Source: JBDTME01 sp964583795
Lineage (GTDB): Bacteria; Patescibacteriota; Microgenomatia; UBA1400; PJMF01
DNA: 59,855 nucleotides
NCBI GenBank assembly: GCA_964583795.1
Contig: CAZOWX010000009.1
Span: 1-59,855 of the forward strand
Direction of reading: 5' to 3'
Shown: positions 41,610 through 50,227 of the stretch, in pieces
Layout of the letters: each line of letters begins with the position of its first letter
Numbering within the stretch: the first letter of the stretch is position 1
Position numbers and translations under genes: made by a program
Notes under the pieces: model-generated
Databases searched by the model: none
What the model saw: the letters and a program-made list of their open reading frames with translations, nothing else
What the model was told of the DNA's origin: nothing

Positions 41610-42170
41610 TCATGCTTCAACCAACTGCATGATGATTTGAGCATCTTCTTTCACGGTAAAGTGACCTTTGTTGTGTTTGAGAAATGTTGTTGCCCCTAAT
41701 TTGTCTTTGAAATGTTCCTCTTCGGAAGTTGGGACATAGGGATCATTGTCAGAAAACAAAGACACAATAGTAAAGGTTGATTTCTTAATTTTGTCAAAGT
41801 CCAGTGGAACTTCTATCCACGACTGAGCCAGTTTTTCTTCCTCTGGCCCTTCAAGATTTTGCAAATGAAACCAGCCAGCAACGGTTACAATATTTCCCAC
41901 TTTTTGCTGAGTATTTAACCGATTTATGTAATGAAGAATGGTTAACACTCCAATGCTATGGCCAATGAGTACAGTATTTTCGTTTGGATTTGGAACTAAT
42001 TTCTGAAGATGTGCGACCCACTGTTCGAGATTGGGATAATCGGTATTGGGCATTTGAGGAATGTCAACTTGGTACCCTTGAAGCTTGAGCTGCTCACCAA
42101 CTGTTTGGTACCAATCATCGTTCGGGGTTGCTCCCCAGCGATGAATTATACGGCATTGCTTTGGTGTCAT
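41610..42170 (-). CDS. RBBP9/YdeN-like serine hydrolase
   Basis: It is a small alpha/beta hydrolase with RWGATPNDDWYQTVGEQL, nucleophile elbow GHSIG (Ser at about residue 71), the Asp in FSDNDPYVP and the His in HNKGHF, a full RBBP9-like triad. An ATG at 42194 is open, but its extra residues come from a dispersed repeat; ATG 42170 is preferred. The substrate is unknown. Confidence 0.87.
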   Translation of the reverse strand: MTPKQCRIIHRWGATPNDDWYQTVGEQLKLQGYQVDIPQMPNTDYPNLEQWVAHLQKLVPNPNENTVLIGHSIGVLTILHYINRLNTQQKVGNIVTVAGWFHLQNLEGPEEEKLAQSWIEVPLDFDKIKKSTFTIVSLFSDNDPYVPTSEEEHFKDKLGATTFLKHNKGHFTVKEDAQIIMQLVEA

Positions 42171-42330
42171 TCTAATCCCTGAAACCGGATGCACTGAAAC
42201 CTAAAAATGGTCCTTCGACTTTGCTCAGGATCTCGATTCAGTTGAACGCATTACCATTCTCTTTTCAGATTGTGTTTACACCGAGTGAATCTCGATGAAT
42301 CAATCTGTTTACAGTGAGCATAGTCGAACT

Positions 42331-42347
42331 GTGCCGAAGGGGGGAGT
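42331..42347 (-). repeat. partial copy of the tRNA-Leu(TAA) 3' end
   Basis: Seventeen bases from the T loop through the discriminator (42490-42506 in and beside the tRNA) recur exactly, 159 bp downstream relative to the tRNA. Confidence 0.75.
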
Positions 42348-42382
42348 TCCTCCTGCATACCAGATGTATCGCTTCTGGGCTT

Positions 42383-42436
42383 ATTCAGCCATATCGATAA
42401 TCTGGATACTTCGGAGGATAGACTTCTCCTCCTTCT
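42383..42436 (-). repeat. core repeat of a tRNA-associated element (copy 2)
   Basis: The minus-strand sequence matches 22643-22697 at 49 of 55 aligned positions. It lies between tRNA-Leu(TAA) and the partial copy of its 3' end. It contains a GGAGGA/TCCTCC hairpin. Confidence 0.8.
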
Positions 42437-42490
42437 GTTTTTAAACGTTTAACAAACTTTATAGTTCACTCGTTAAATTGGGGTCAGGGG

Positions 42491-42573
42491 TGCCGAAGGG
42501 GGGAGTCGAACCCCCACGCCCTTGCGGACAAGAGATTTTAAGTCTCTCGTGTCTGCCATTTCACCACTTCGGC
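42491..42573 (-). tRNA. tRNA-Leu(TAA)
   Basis: It is an 83-nt class II cloverleaf with acceptor GCCGAAG/CTTCGGC, anticodon loop CTTAAAA, variable arm TGTCCGCAAGGGCG and T loop TTCGACT. CCA is not encoded. Confidence 0.97.
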
Positions 42574-42755
42574 TATTTTGGGTACAGGCCTTAGGATTGA
42601 GGGTTTAGAGTGAAAAAACTTGTCGTTTTTTTGAAAACCCTTAGCCATTGGTCACGAACAACTGGTATTATCCCTATCCTTGGCTAAAAACACAAGCACA
42701 AGTTCAATCAATCATAATACTTTATACCAGATACCCGAAACAAAAAACAGCTGCC

Positions 42756-43463
42756 ATGAACAAAAAAAACCTAAACATATTTACATATCAATTTCCCAAC
42801 GAGGTAGAGTTTCGCTATTTGTATGAGGAGATTTTTAAGAAGTACATGTATTATGTGCAGCTTGAAAAAATGGACCCAAGAATTTTAGATTGTGGTGCTC
42901 ACATTGGTTTGGCGACACTGTTTTTTAAATCGATGTATCCTGATTCCCGGATTACTGCTTTTGAGCCACAACCCCAAAATTTGGAAATCCTGAAACAAAA
43001 TCTTCTTGATAATCGAATCATTGATGTGCAGATTATTCCCAAAGCACTTTGGGTGACTGAAGGTCCACTTCAACTGCACATTGATCAAGATCAAGAAAAC
43101 CACTGGTCTTCGACCAGTTCACTTTTAAAAGGATCATGGACAGGGAAACAACCCACAGTTCCCATCACCGTTGATGCTGTACGATTAAGCTCGTACTTAG
43201 ATGAGCCGATCGATATTTTGAAAGTTGACATTGAAGGAGCAGAAACCGAAGTGTTTAAGGAGTGCCGAGAAAAGCTCTTCAACGTAAAGTATCTGTTTGT
43301 GGAGTTTCACAAAACTGATTTTCATCGACCTGAAGAATTAGTGACACTTCTACTTAACTGTGGATTTAAATTAACTGTGTATGCTGATAACCAAGAAGTA
43401 CCACTGAACAGAATGACCAAACGTAAACCGACACTCTACATGATCGAGGGAGTGCATAAATAG
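42756..43463 (+). CDS. FkbM-family methyltransferase
   Basis: It is a SAM-dependent O-methyltransferase of the FkbM type with ILDCGAHIGLATLFF (motif I), ITAFEPQPQNLEIL, ILKVDIEGAETEVF and FVEFHKTD. These enzymes often methylate sugars of surface glycans. The frame opens with TTG 42648, but ATG 42756 (MNKKNLNIF) is a better start. Confidence 0.88.
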   Translation: MNKKNLNIFTYQFPNEVEFRYLYEEIFKKYMYYVQLEKMDPRILDCGAHIGLATLFFKSMYPDSRITAFEPQPQNLEILKQNLLDNRIIDVQIIPKALWVTEGPLQLHIDQDQENHWSSTSSLLKGSWTGKQPTVPITVDAVRLSSYLDEPIDILKVDIEGAETEVFKECREKLFNVKYLFVEFHKTDFHRPEELVTLLLNCGFKLTVYADNQEVPLNRMTKRKPTLYMIEGVHK

Positions 43464-43555
43464 CACGATGAGTCGCTTGATTTTCGGGATTTGCTGGAAG
43501 TGAGTTGTTCTACAACAAACTGGTTTTGTAACTTTGACTGTTAATTTTCCTGATT

Positions 43556-44857
43556 CTATATCCCTTGTCCCCACGGCGTGCAGTCAGAATAGGGTGTTGA
43601 AACTGTCCTGCAAATGCGAAATGAACAAGAAAGTTGAGCGTTGGCTTTGGTCAAGGTAAAAGGCTTAAATTGTGGTGAATCAAACGATAGTGGTTCAAGT
43701 GTAATACTTTCCACTGGGATCAAATTTCTCAGAATTTCACATTTGCCTTCATAGGTGACAGCAGGTTCGTTTACTGGTGCAACGCTGCAACTCATGACGC
43801 TGCCAAATAAAGCTGTCCCAGTGCTACTCTGGCATGCTGCATTAAGACACATCAGCGGTGTTTGCGTAGCAGTAGCAGGTGGCGCGACAGACATCGTTGC
43901 AGCTGCTGTCAGCGTCAGATCAGGAGTTAGGCTTGGTTGTGGTGTAGCCGTCATGGTTATGTTGGGATCGAGTGTTGGAGTGAGTGTTAAGTTCGGATCG
44001 ATTGTCGGTAAGGGTGTGAAATTGGGGTCCTGCGTTGGTGTTATCGTAAGGTTTGGATCGATTGTTGCAGTTGGTGTGAGATGTGGGTCAATCGTTGGTG
44101 TTGGGGTGGGGGCGATACTTGAACAATATGCTAAGGATGTGACATGGTCAAAAACAGCGCTAACCATTGGGCGAACTTTCGTTGTTTCAGCCAGATTTCG
44201 ATTCAGAAGTCCAAAGTTAACTAGATTATTGGTTGGTGCAGCTAGATTTAGAGTTTTGGATAAGTTTGTCCAAGAAATTCCGTCAGCACTATATGCAGCA
44301 CTTACAGTAGTTCCTTGTTTTTTTAATTTTAACCATATTGGTAAGTTAGTATATGGTGTTGTCTGCCGATATATCGTACTGCCCTGCAAAAAGTTTACTC
44401 GAAGACGAGAGACAGAAGGGTCACTATCAACATTAAAATTAATTCCTGTGCTCCAAGAGTTATTTAAAGTTGTTCTTGCGGTTAGTCCTGCAAGCGTTTG
44501 TGATGTAACAGTCCCGAGAGTGGCTGAGTTTCCACTCACTAAACGAGCTGTAAATTCGAAGTTATTGATGTTCCAGGCACATTGTTGTGAGTGGTGTACA
44601 ATACTAGCCCAGTCGGTAGCAATAGAATAAGCCCCACTGACTGGATCGAAAGAGTATTGATCGGCAACATGGTTCACACCAGTGGTATCCTCCACCTCCC
44701 AAACTAGAGTTGGTGGCGGAAATGGGTGATCCGAGCGAATAAGTGCCAAGATCCCAGAGGGATATGCTGTTACCAGCATCGTTATGAGAACAGCTAAAAC
44801 AAAAAACAAAGCTGCTTTTTGTAATCTGATTTTGTAGAAAAAAGTTGTAACGTCCAT
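43556..44857 (-). CDS. secreted protein with LamG/DUF1349-like domain and Pro/Thr repeat stalk
   Basis: A membrane helix or signal (residues 13-37) is followed by a beta-sandwich domain of DUF1349/concanavalin type (FNVDSDPSVSRLRVNF, PIWLKLKKQGTTVSAAYSADGISW). A stalk of about eight imperfect units of TIDPNLTLTPT type follows, then a short Cys-rich C-terminal domain. It probably projects from the cell surface and binds glycan. It is the last gene of the minus-strand secreted group. Confidence 0.7.
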   Translation of the reverse strand: MDVTTFFYKIRLQKAALFFVLAVLITMLVTAYPSGILALIRSDHPFPPPTLVWEVEDTTGVNHVADQYSFDPVSGAYSIATDWASIVHHSQQCAWNINNFEFTARLVSGNSATLGTVTSQTLAGLTARTTLNNSWSTGINFNVDSDPSVSRLRVNFLQGSTIYRQTTPYTNLPIWLKLKKQGTTVSAAYSADGISWTNLSKTLNLAAPTNNLVNFGLLNRNLAETTKVRPMVSAVFDHVTSLAYCSSIAPTPTPTIDPHLTPTATIDPNLTITPTQDPNFTPLPTIDPNLTLTPTLDPNITMTATPQPSLTPDLTLTAAATMSVAPPATATQTPLMCLNAACQSSTGTALFGSVMSCSVAPVNEPAVTYEGKCEILRNLIPVESITLEPLSFDSPQFKPFTLTKANAQLSCSFRICRTVSTPYSDCTPWGQGI

Positions 44858-45049
44858 AGTATCGTATGATCAAGAAGTCAGTGTAACAAATTTCAACATG
44901 CCCTGTGAAGCAATTATGTACGGGTAAAATGTTAATGGACCAAACCGATTCCTTCAAGATAAGAGATTTTTTATTTTTTTTGTTTTGTAATCACCAAAAT
45001 CAAGTTAAAAGTCGGATTTATGTTAAGAAGTCTCAATTTTTCTAACTCA

Positions 45050-48000
45050 TTATTTCCTAATTTTTATGGCAATATCTGTTGAAATGTTACTGACTGCAAT
45101 TGACAGCACCCCACTACTATTACTCGTCAACGATAGGGTTTGAGTGACTGTTCCATTATACGTATTATAATACTCTATCAAATAGTTGGTACTCGGATTC
45201 ATGGTTAGTGTGATGGTGCCATTAACAGGTGCAGGTGCTCCCGTATTGTACACTTTTTGCCAGGTGTTATCGATGTTGTGTACCCAAAGATGAGCTCTGT
45301 TCTTACCCAAATTTCTTTGACCAAAGGTTAGAAGTTGTGTATTACTACTACTTGCTTCAGCATCCACATAGCCACCCTTGTTGAGTTCAGAATCTTTAAC
45401 AAAGTTGGCAAATGCTTGAGCATGCGCAGTTCTTGAAAACCCCTTAAAGTGATCGGTGTACCAGTATCCAATGTCAAACATCGAAGAAACATGCAATTGG
45501 CTCCAGAGCATGTTGTGATAAAAGACACCGGTGTTGCTTGTGGATGGAACATTAAAGCTGTCAATTCCAGTTTCTGCCCGTACAACCGGTTTACCGATGT
45601 GTGAGTTATAAGCAGGAATTGCCTCATCAAGGTACCATTGCACCATGTTTGTTGGAGTACCATAGTGATGAATATCACCGAAGTTAATATCAGGAAGACT
45701 TGAATTATTCCAGAAAGTCGGTCTCCAGCAACACCAAAATGAGGTGTTTGCTAAGTGCGGATGAGCATCGATGTCGTGCATCCACTTTGCGAATATCTGA
45801 GTATCGCGTGCGTGTGTTCCTGTTCCATCATCTGGAGGTCCTTCGTTGTTTAGTTCCCATCCAAAAACAGATGTGGAATAACCTAATCGAGCAACTAGAT
45901 ATCTCCACCACTGCTTTTTTAACCAAGTAGCTTTCGAGTTTTCGGGCTGGTAATAACCTCCACTGCCGCTTGTGACAAAATACCCGTCATTTGATAAGTG
46001 GTTAATAATAGGATCATTTTTATCGTGAACTACAGCTCTCAAATAAATTCCATTTGCCTCAGCGTTAAGAAAGTTATCTTCTATGGCAGCCATGGGTTTT
46101 TGCTCTACATATGTGTGAAGATCTGCCTTAGGGTCCATAATTAATTCAGGACCTAAAGATCCATCCGAATTTACCTTTCTCACCGATAAATAATCTATAA
46201 AAGCTTCCCCTCCAGTTACGTTTTCCAAATACAAGCTGAAGTTATCGTTATCACCGCTACCAGTATATGTGATCTGATTCACAACGGTATGCCAATCGTT
46301 GGTTCCAGAAACAAAAGGTATCCAGCGAGGCGTTGAAGCGAGTGCTTGATCAACTGTGCTCGGAGATTCTTCTCCATACAACCAGCCATGGTTCTTGAGC
46401 ATCAAGCCGTACGGTTTTCCAGCAGCTCTTGGACCAGTAATGCTAACAGTTTTTACTCTTAATACAATTTTATAGGTGGAATTGGCTTGAACGTCTCCAC
46501 ATGAGTTCTCGTGCATCCAACAAGGAATCCACATGCGAAAACCGGTTGGATAGTGAATATACTGAGAGAGCTCACTGCTTGGATAACGTTCTGTGTACGA
46601 AAAATGTGAACCATAGCCTTCATTACCATGTTTTTCTGCAGATGATACCCATCGAGCCCAATTTGTAGAATAAGCTCCGTAACCACCTAACCAAGGACGA
46701 TCATAGTTAATAATGGAGGGGGCTGTCCCACTCTCAGGGATAGTCCCACCACTTCCTGTCATTCCAATTGGCCAGTAAAGCGATCCATTTGAAAACTCAA
46801 AATAGCGAGTATCTTGTTTGGCAACTTGAACATAGCCTGGTTTACTAGCTGCAGTTGCAGTAAATGTGCCAACCTCTGTTGTAGAAGAACCCGATTTATC
46901 AGTAATTCTTAGCGCGACTCGATGAGCGCCTGTTACCTGAGGGGCGTAACGCATTCTCCATGTTTTTTGCCCAGTTAACAAGTATCGCGACCCACTTTTT
47001 GTAGCATTTTCCATAAAAAAGGCTGGTTGAGTAACCTGCTGGCCATTTGGAAGTGTAATAACACCCTCTACTGTCACTCCATTATATTTTTGAGCATTGG
47101 GAGGCAAATTTGTGTCAAACATGAAAAGTGGATAATCTGCTACTGTACTAGCGTCAAATGAAACCTCATATTTCTCATATACTTTTGGTGTTGTGGTGTT
47201 TACGGAAATATTCGAGACACTTGGTTGAGAGATTAACCGAGTAACAACAAGCCGTCTTGTTGCAATTTTCCCAGTGGAGTCTGTTACTGTGACCAAAAAC
47301 TCGTTAGTACCAGGTTTTAAACTCACATTACCGGAACTCCAATTTAGGGACTGAGCAGGTGAAATACTGATAGTGTCAGCTGTTCCTGTATTAACGTTGT
47401 CCCAGACGAGAGAGGAAATCTGACCATTTGAAGTCGATGCAGTTCCCGCTAAAGTAAGAGTAGGGTTGCTAGTTGAAAACGTGCTTTGGTTTGTTGGTAA
47501 GGTCATGCTTAGCGAGGGAGAAGAAGTGCCGGTAACGGTGATTTGAACAGACTTTGTTGATTGCGCTCCATTATCATCTGTGACCGTCAATGTTGTAGTA
47601 TATGTTCCTTGTGAGGCAAACACGTGAGATGGGTTGGCCTCTCCACTGCTTGATCCGTCCCCAAAATTCCAACGATAAACACTTATTGTCCCGTCATAAT
47701 CATCAGCGTTTGCTGTAAACTGTACTGTAAATGGAGAATTTCCTGCTGTTTTGTCCGCGCTGGGATTTAAAATTGGGGAGGAGTTCTGGGCCACTTCGAA
47801 GAACTTAACATCGTCAACAGAGACATCCCAAGACCAACCCGAGCCTGAAAATGCTCCAAACAAAATCTGCACAGAACCATCCGAGTTTCCAGTATTTGTA
47901 ATTGTCATGCTTTCTTTAAACCACTGTCCCACCGGTCTATTGCTTGGTGTTTTAAAAACTACCCCTGTCGTAGTAACTTGGCCGATCGGATTGTCTGTTG

Positions 48001-48541
48001 ATCCGGAATATCCTCCCCAACAATCACCGGTGCATGATGTACCAGAATCAAATTTCATCCAGTAGGTAACTTTATATGTTTTTCCAGCAGGGATTGACCT
48101 GCGTAGAGGATTGTTATAAAAGCTGGAACCGGAAGTAACATGAAGCGCTTTGTTTCCTTGGTATGCTTGATTGGTAATACTTCCTGTTGCGGGCACGTTC
48201 CAATTTGTTAAATCTTGCTCAAAATCGCCATTCAAAAATAAATTAGAAATATTGGGTGGTGTTGTCGGTGTTGCTGTCGGACAGTTGACTGGTTGTAAAA
48301 AGCTTGTTACTAACAATGAATAGTCCGCAAGGTCAACTTTACCATCTCCAGAAATGTCTGCTTTGGGATTGGAAAAGGGGATCTTTAAGAAGTTAATAGC
48401 AAGTATGGAGTAGTCGGTGAGATCAACAAAACCACTTTGGTTAATATCAGAAGCACAGACAGCCCCAGCTGCGAAAGCATGACCCCTTATGATCAAAAAG
48501 GAGACTAACAAAATTAAACAGATGATTTGTTTCAATTTCAA
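45050..48541 (-). CDS. secreted multidomain glycoside hydrolase with N-terminal dockerin
   Basis: The 1163-aa product has a signal peptide, a dockerin pair (about 33-93: SDINQSGFVDLTDYSILA and ADISGDGKVDLADYSLLV), a CBM-like domain (FLNGDFEQDLTNWNVP), a PKD domain (YRWNFGDGSSSGEANPSHVF), an Ig-like region, a DUF5060-like domain and a barrel. The barrel has WELNNEG (acid/base Glu about 899) and VRAETGID (nucleophile Glu about 991), as in clan GH-A. An N-terminal dockerin is less common than a C-terminal one. Confidence 0.82.
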   Translation of the reverse strand: MKLKQIICLILLVSFLIIRGHAFAAGAVCASDINQSGFVDLTDYSILAINFLKIPFSNPKADISGDGKVDLADYSLLVTSFLQPVNCPTATPTTPPNISNLFLNGDFEQDLTNWNVPATGSITNQAYQGNKALHVTSGSSFYNNPLRRSIPAGKTYKVTYWMKFDSGTSCTGDCWGGYSGSTDNPIGQVTTTGVVFKTPSNRPVGQWFKESMTITNTGNSDGSVQILFGAFSGSGWSWDVSVDDVKFFEVAQNSSPILNPSADKTAGNSPFTVQFTANADDYDGTISVYRWNFGDGSSSGEANPSHVFASQGTYTTTLTVTDDNGAQSTKSVQITVTGTSSPSLSMTLPTNQSTFSTSNPTLTLAGTASTSNGQISSLVWDNVNTGTADTISISPAQSLNWSSGNVSLKPGTNEFLVTVTDSTGKIATRRLVVTRLISQPSVSNISVNTTTPKVYEKYEVSFDASTVADYPLFMFDTNLPPNAQKYNGVTVEGVITLPNGQQVTQPAFFMENATKSGSRYLLTGQKTWRMRYAPQVTGAHRVALRITDKSGSSTTEVGTFTATAASKPGYVQVAKQDTRYFEFSNGSLYWPIGMTGSGGTIPESGTAPSIINYDRPWLGGYGAYSTNWARWVSSAEKHGNEGYGSHFSYTERYPSSELSQYIHYPTGFRMWIPCWMHENSCGDVQANSTYKIVLRVKTVSITGPRAAGKPYGLMLKNHGWLYGEESPSTVDQALASTPRWIPFVSGTNDWHTVVNQITYTGSGDNDNFSLYLENVTGGEAFIDYLSVRKVNSDGSLGPELIMDPKADLHTYVEQKPMAAIEDNFLNAEANGIYLRAVVHDKNDPIINHLSNDGYFVTSGSGGYYQPENSKATWLKKQWWRYLVARLGYSTSVFGWELNNEGPPDDGTGTHARDTQIFAKWMHDIDAHPHLANTSFWCCWRPTFWNNSSLPDINFGDIHHYGTPTNMVQWYLDEAIPAYNSHIGKPVVRAETGIDSFNVPSTSNTGVFYHNMLWSQLHVSSMFDIGYWYTDHFKGFSRTAHAQAFANFVKDSELNKGGYVDAEASSSNTQLLTFGQRNLGKNRAHLWVHNIDNTWQKVYNTGAPAPVNGTITLTMNPSTNYLIEYYNTYNGTVTQTLSLTSNSSGVLSIAVSNISTDIAIKIRK

Positions 48542-48793
48542 GATGTCTAATATTAGAACGATGCATGAAATAAAATCAAGTGCTTGAATTCCTAGTTAAT
48601 ATAGTGGTGAACTAGTTGGACAAGACACTAGCCTAGAAAGTTCTGTTGTGTTTGTTGGATAGTAGAAACCTTTGTCTCCCGGATAGCCAAGCTTTGAGAT
48701 CAGTTGAATTCATGCAAACAAGGAGTAAAAACTAACTTCCGTCGATTTCGAGTTGATTAAATGTGAATTTCCCGATTTAGAGTCGAGTGTTGT

Positions 48794-50224
48794 TCAGTTA
48801 CATGCTTGCAGAAAACGCGTTACTAGTATTGAGTAATCTTTTAGATCAACTCTGCCATCCTTGTTAATATCTGCTCTTGAATCCACGATGGGTATCTTTA
48901 GAAAGTTGGCAACCAATATCGAGTAATCAGCTAAATTGACAAATCCGCTTTGGTCAATATCAGCAGGGCACATGATCATGATTTGAGTTGGAGAAATAGT
49001 GATATTTGGAGCGGGGTCACAAGTTTCTTGACTAGTTAAGCTGTTTTTCCAACAAATCTGACCATGACGAGCGATCGTATAGGCCAAATTTTGAATGAAG
49101 TAATAATCCCCAATTAAAGCATCGGGTGTATCAACGTATAGTCGCAATTTTTGTGGGTTGTCCTTAATAACCCAAGCATGATAATACATGAGCCATTGTC
49201 GGACATCGAGGTTTGAAGAAAAACCTTCGCCATAAAATCTTCCCCAGGTCGGTTGCTGTGCAACGTACCAAAGAGGCCATCTTTTCTCAATAAAAGCAAA
49301 TGAATACACATTATTGCTGTCTTGTACATTATTTAAAAGGGTTGCTGATTCAGAAAAATACCGCGCAATTTCAGGAGATAGGTATTCGAATACATAGCCT
49401 CGAGCATCTTCGGCAACTCTCCAAGTGTCCGAGTTACTGAAGTATTTTGAGCTATAGGTTGATGCTAAAGTATTGAAGCTGTTTCCAGCCAAAAGTCCAC
49501 TCTGAACGTCACTTTTTGCAATTTGAGCTATATTTTCATCTGGAGTTGTTTTTAGTTTTGCTAGTCTTGCCATTGCCATCGCCCCAGCAATACTTTGGTA
49601 ATACTTAGAGATTTCAGGGCGATTGCTATTGTAGAAGCTTGTGATTGATCCCCAATTTGCATCAATGTATTGCCAATCGCCAGTGTTATTTGCATACAAC
49701 CAGAGAGCATAAATGGCATACAATTTCGGCCAATTTTGATAGGCAAGTTCATATGAAGATGTTTCTGAAACGAGTTGTTGGTCTGCTAAGTTCAAGTCCG
49801 GGTTTCTGCGAGAACCTTGATTTGCTTTGAGAAATTGGTTCCCCGATGAGGTTACCCATACGGGGTATGCCTGTAACTCGGTTTGTAAGTAAGCTTTTAC
49901 TTGGGGTTGAATACTTGGGCTTATGAAGGGATAAGCGATACTTAATGCATTAATTGTTTCGAAACGACGAGTCCAATAATAACGAACTGAAGTTTCACCA
50001 TATAATACTCTGAATGGAGCAAGATGCCCTGCTGTAATAACCTTTTGAACCTCACTGTCCAATTTTTGTTGTAGATCATTGGATCCGGAGACGTTTTTAC
50101 TTATAGGGAACTCCCACACATATTTTTCAGGAACAGTTTGAGCATTCACCCTTGCAACAAAAAGACGTATCGCCACAGCTACGAGTACGAATATGGTAAT
50201 AGAAAGTGTCTTTTTTATTTTCAT
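48794..50224 (-). CDS. secreted helical protein with C-terminal dockerin
   Basis: A signal peptide (cut near VNA/QTV, residue 29) is followed by about 360 residues rich in Trp, Tyr and alpha-helix (YAIYALWLYANNTGDW), perhaps an alpha/alpha toroid of lyase or glycosidase type, but no catalytic motif is certain. Two dockerin loops (ADIDQSGFVNLADYSILV and ADINKDGRVDLKDYSILV) end the protein. It starts 3 bp after the stop of the PQQ-like gene, so the two are coupled. Confidence 0.75.
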   Translation of the reverse strand: MKIKKTLSITIFVLVAVAIRLFVARVNAQTVPEKYVWEFPISKNVSGSNDLQQKLDSEVQKVITAGHLAPFRVLYGETSVRYYWTRRFETINALSIAYPFISPSIQPQVKAYLQTELQAYPVWVTSSGNQFLKANQGSRRNPDLNLADQQLVSETSSYELAYQNWPKLYAIYALWLYANNTGDWQYIDANWGSITSFYNSNRPEISKYYQSIAGAMAMARLAKLKTTPDENIAQIAKSDVQSGLLAGNSFNTLASTYSSKYFSNSDTWRVAEDARGYVFEYLSPEIARYFSESATLLNNVQDSNNVYSFAFIEKRWPLWYVAQQPTWGRFYGEGFSSNLDVRQWLMYYHAWVIKDNPQKLRLYVDTPDALIGDYYFIQNLAYTIARHGQICWKNSLTSQETCDPAPNITISPTQIMIMCPADIDQSGFVNLADYSILVANFLKIPIVDSRADINKDGRVDLKDYSILVTRFLQACN

Positions 50225-50227
50225 GTA

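Larger units (their letters stand above)
42171..42489. other. 319-bp repeat-rich non-coding stretch
   Basis: It contains a CTGAAACC-type unit, a REP-like fragment (TCGAACTGTGCC), a partial copy of the tRNA-Leu(TAA) 3' end (42331-42347) and the 54-nt core repeat (42383-42436). No gene is seen. Confidence 0.6.

Noticed and set aside
43755..44630. A 291-codon plus-strand frame
   Set aside because: Antisense of the Pro/Thr-repeat surface protein; its Gly/Val periodicity mirrors the repeats.
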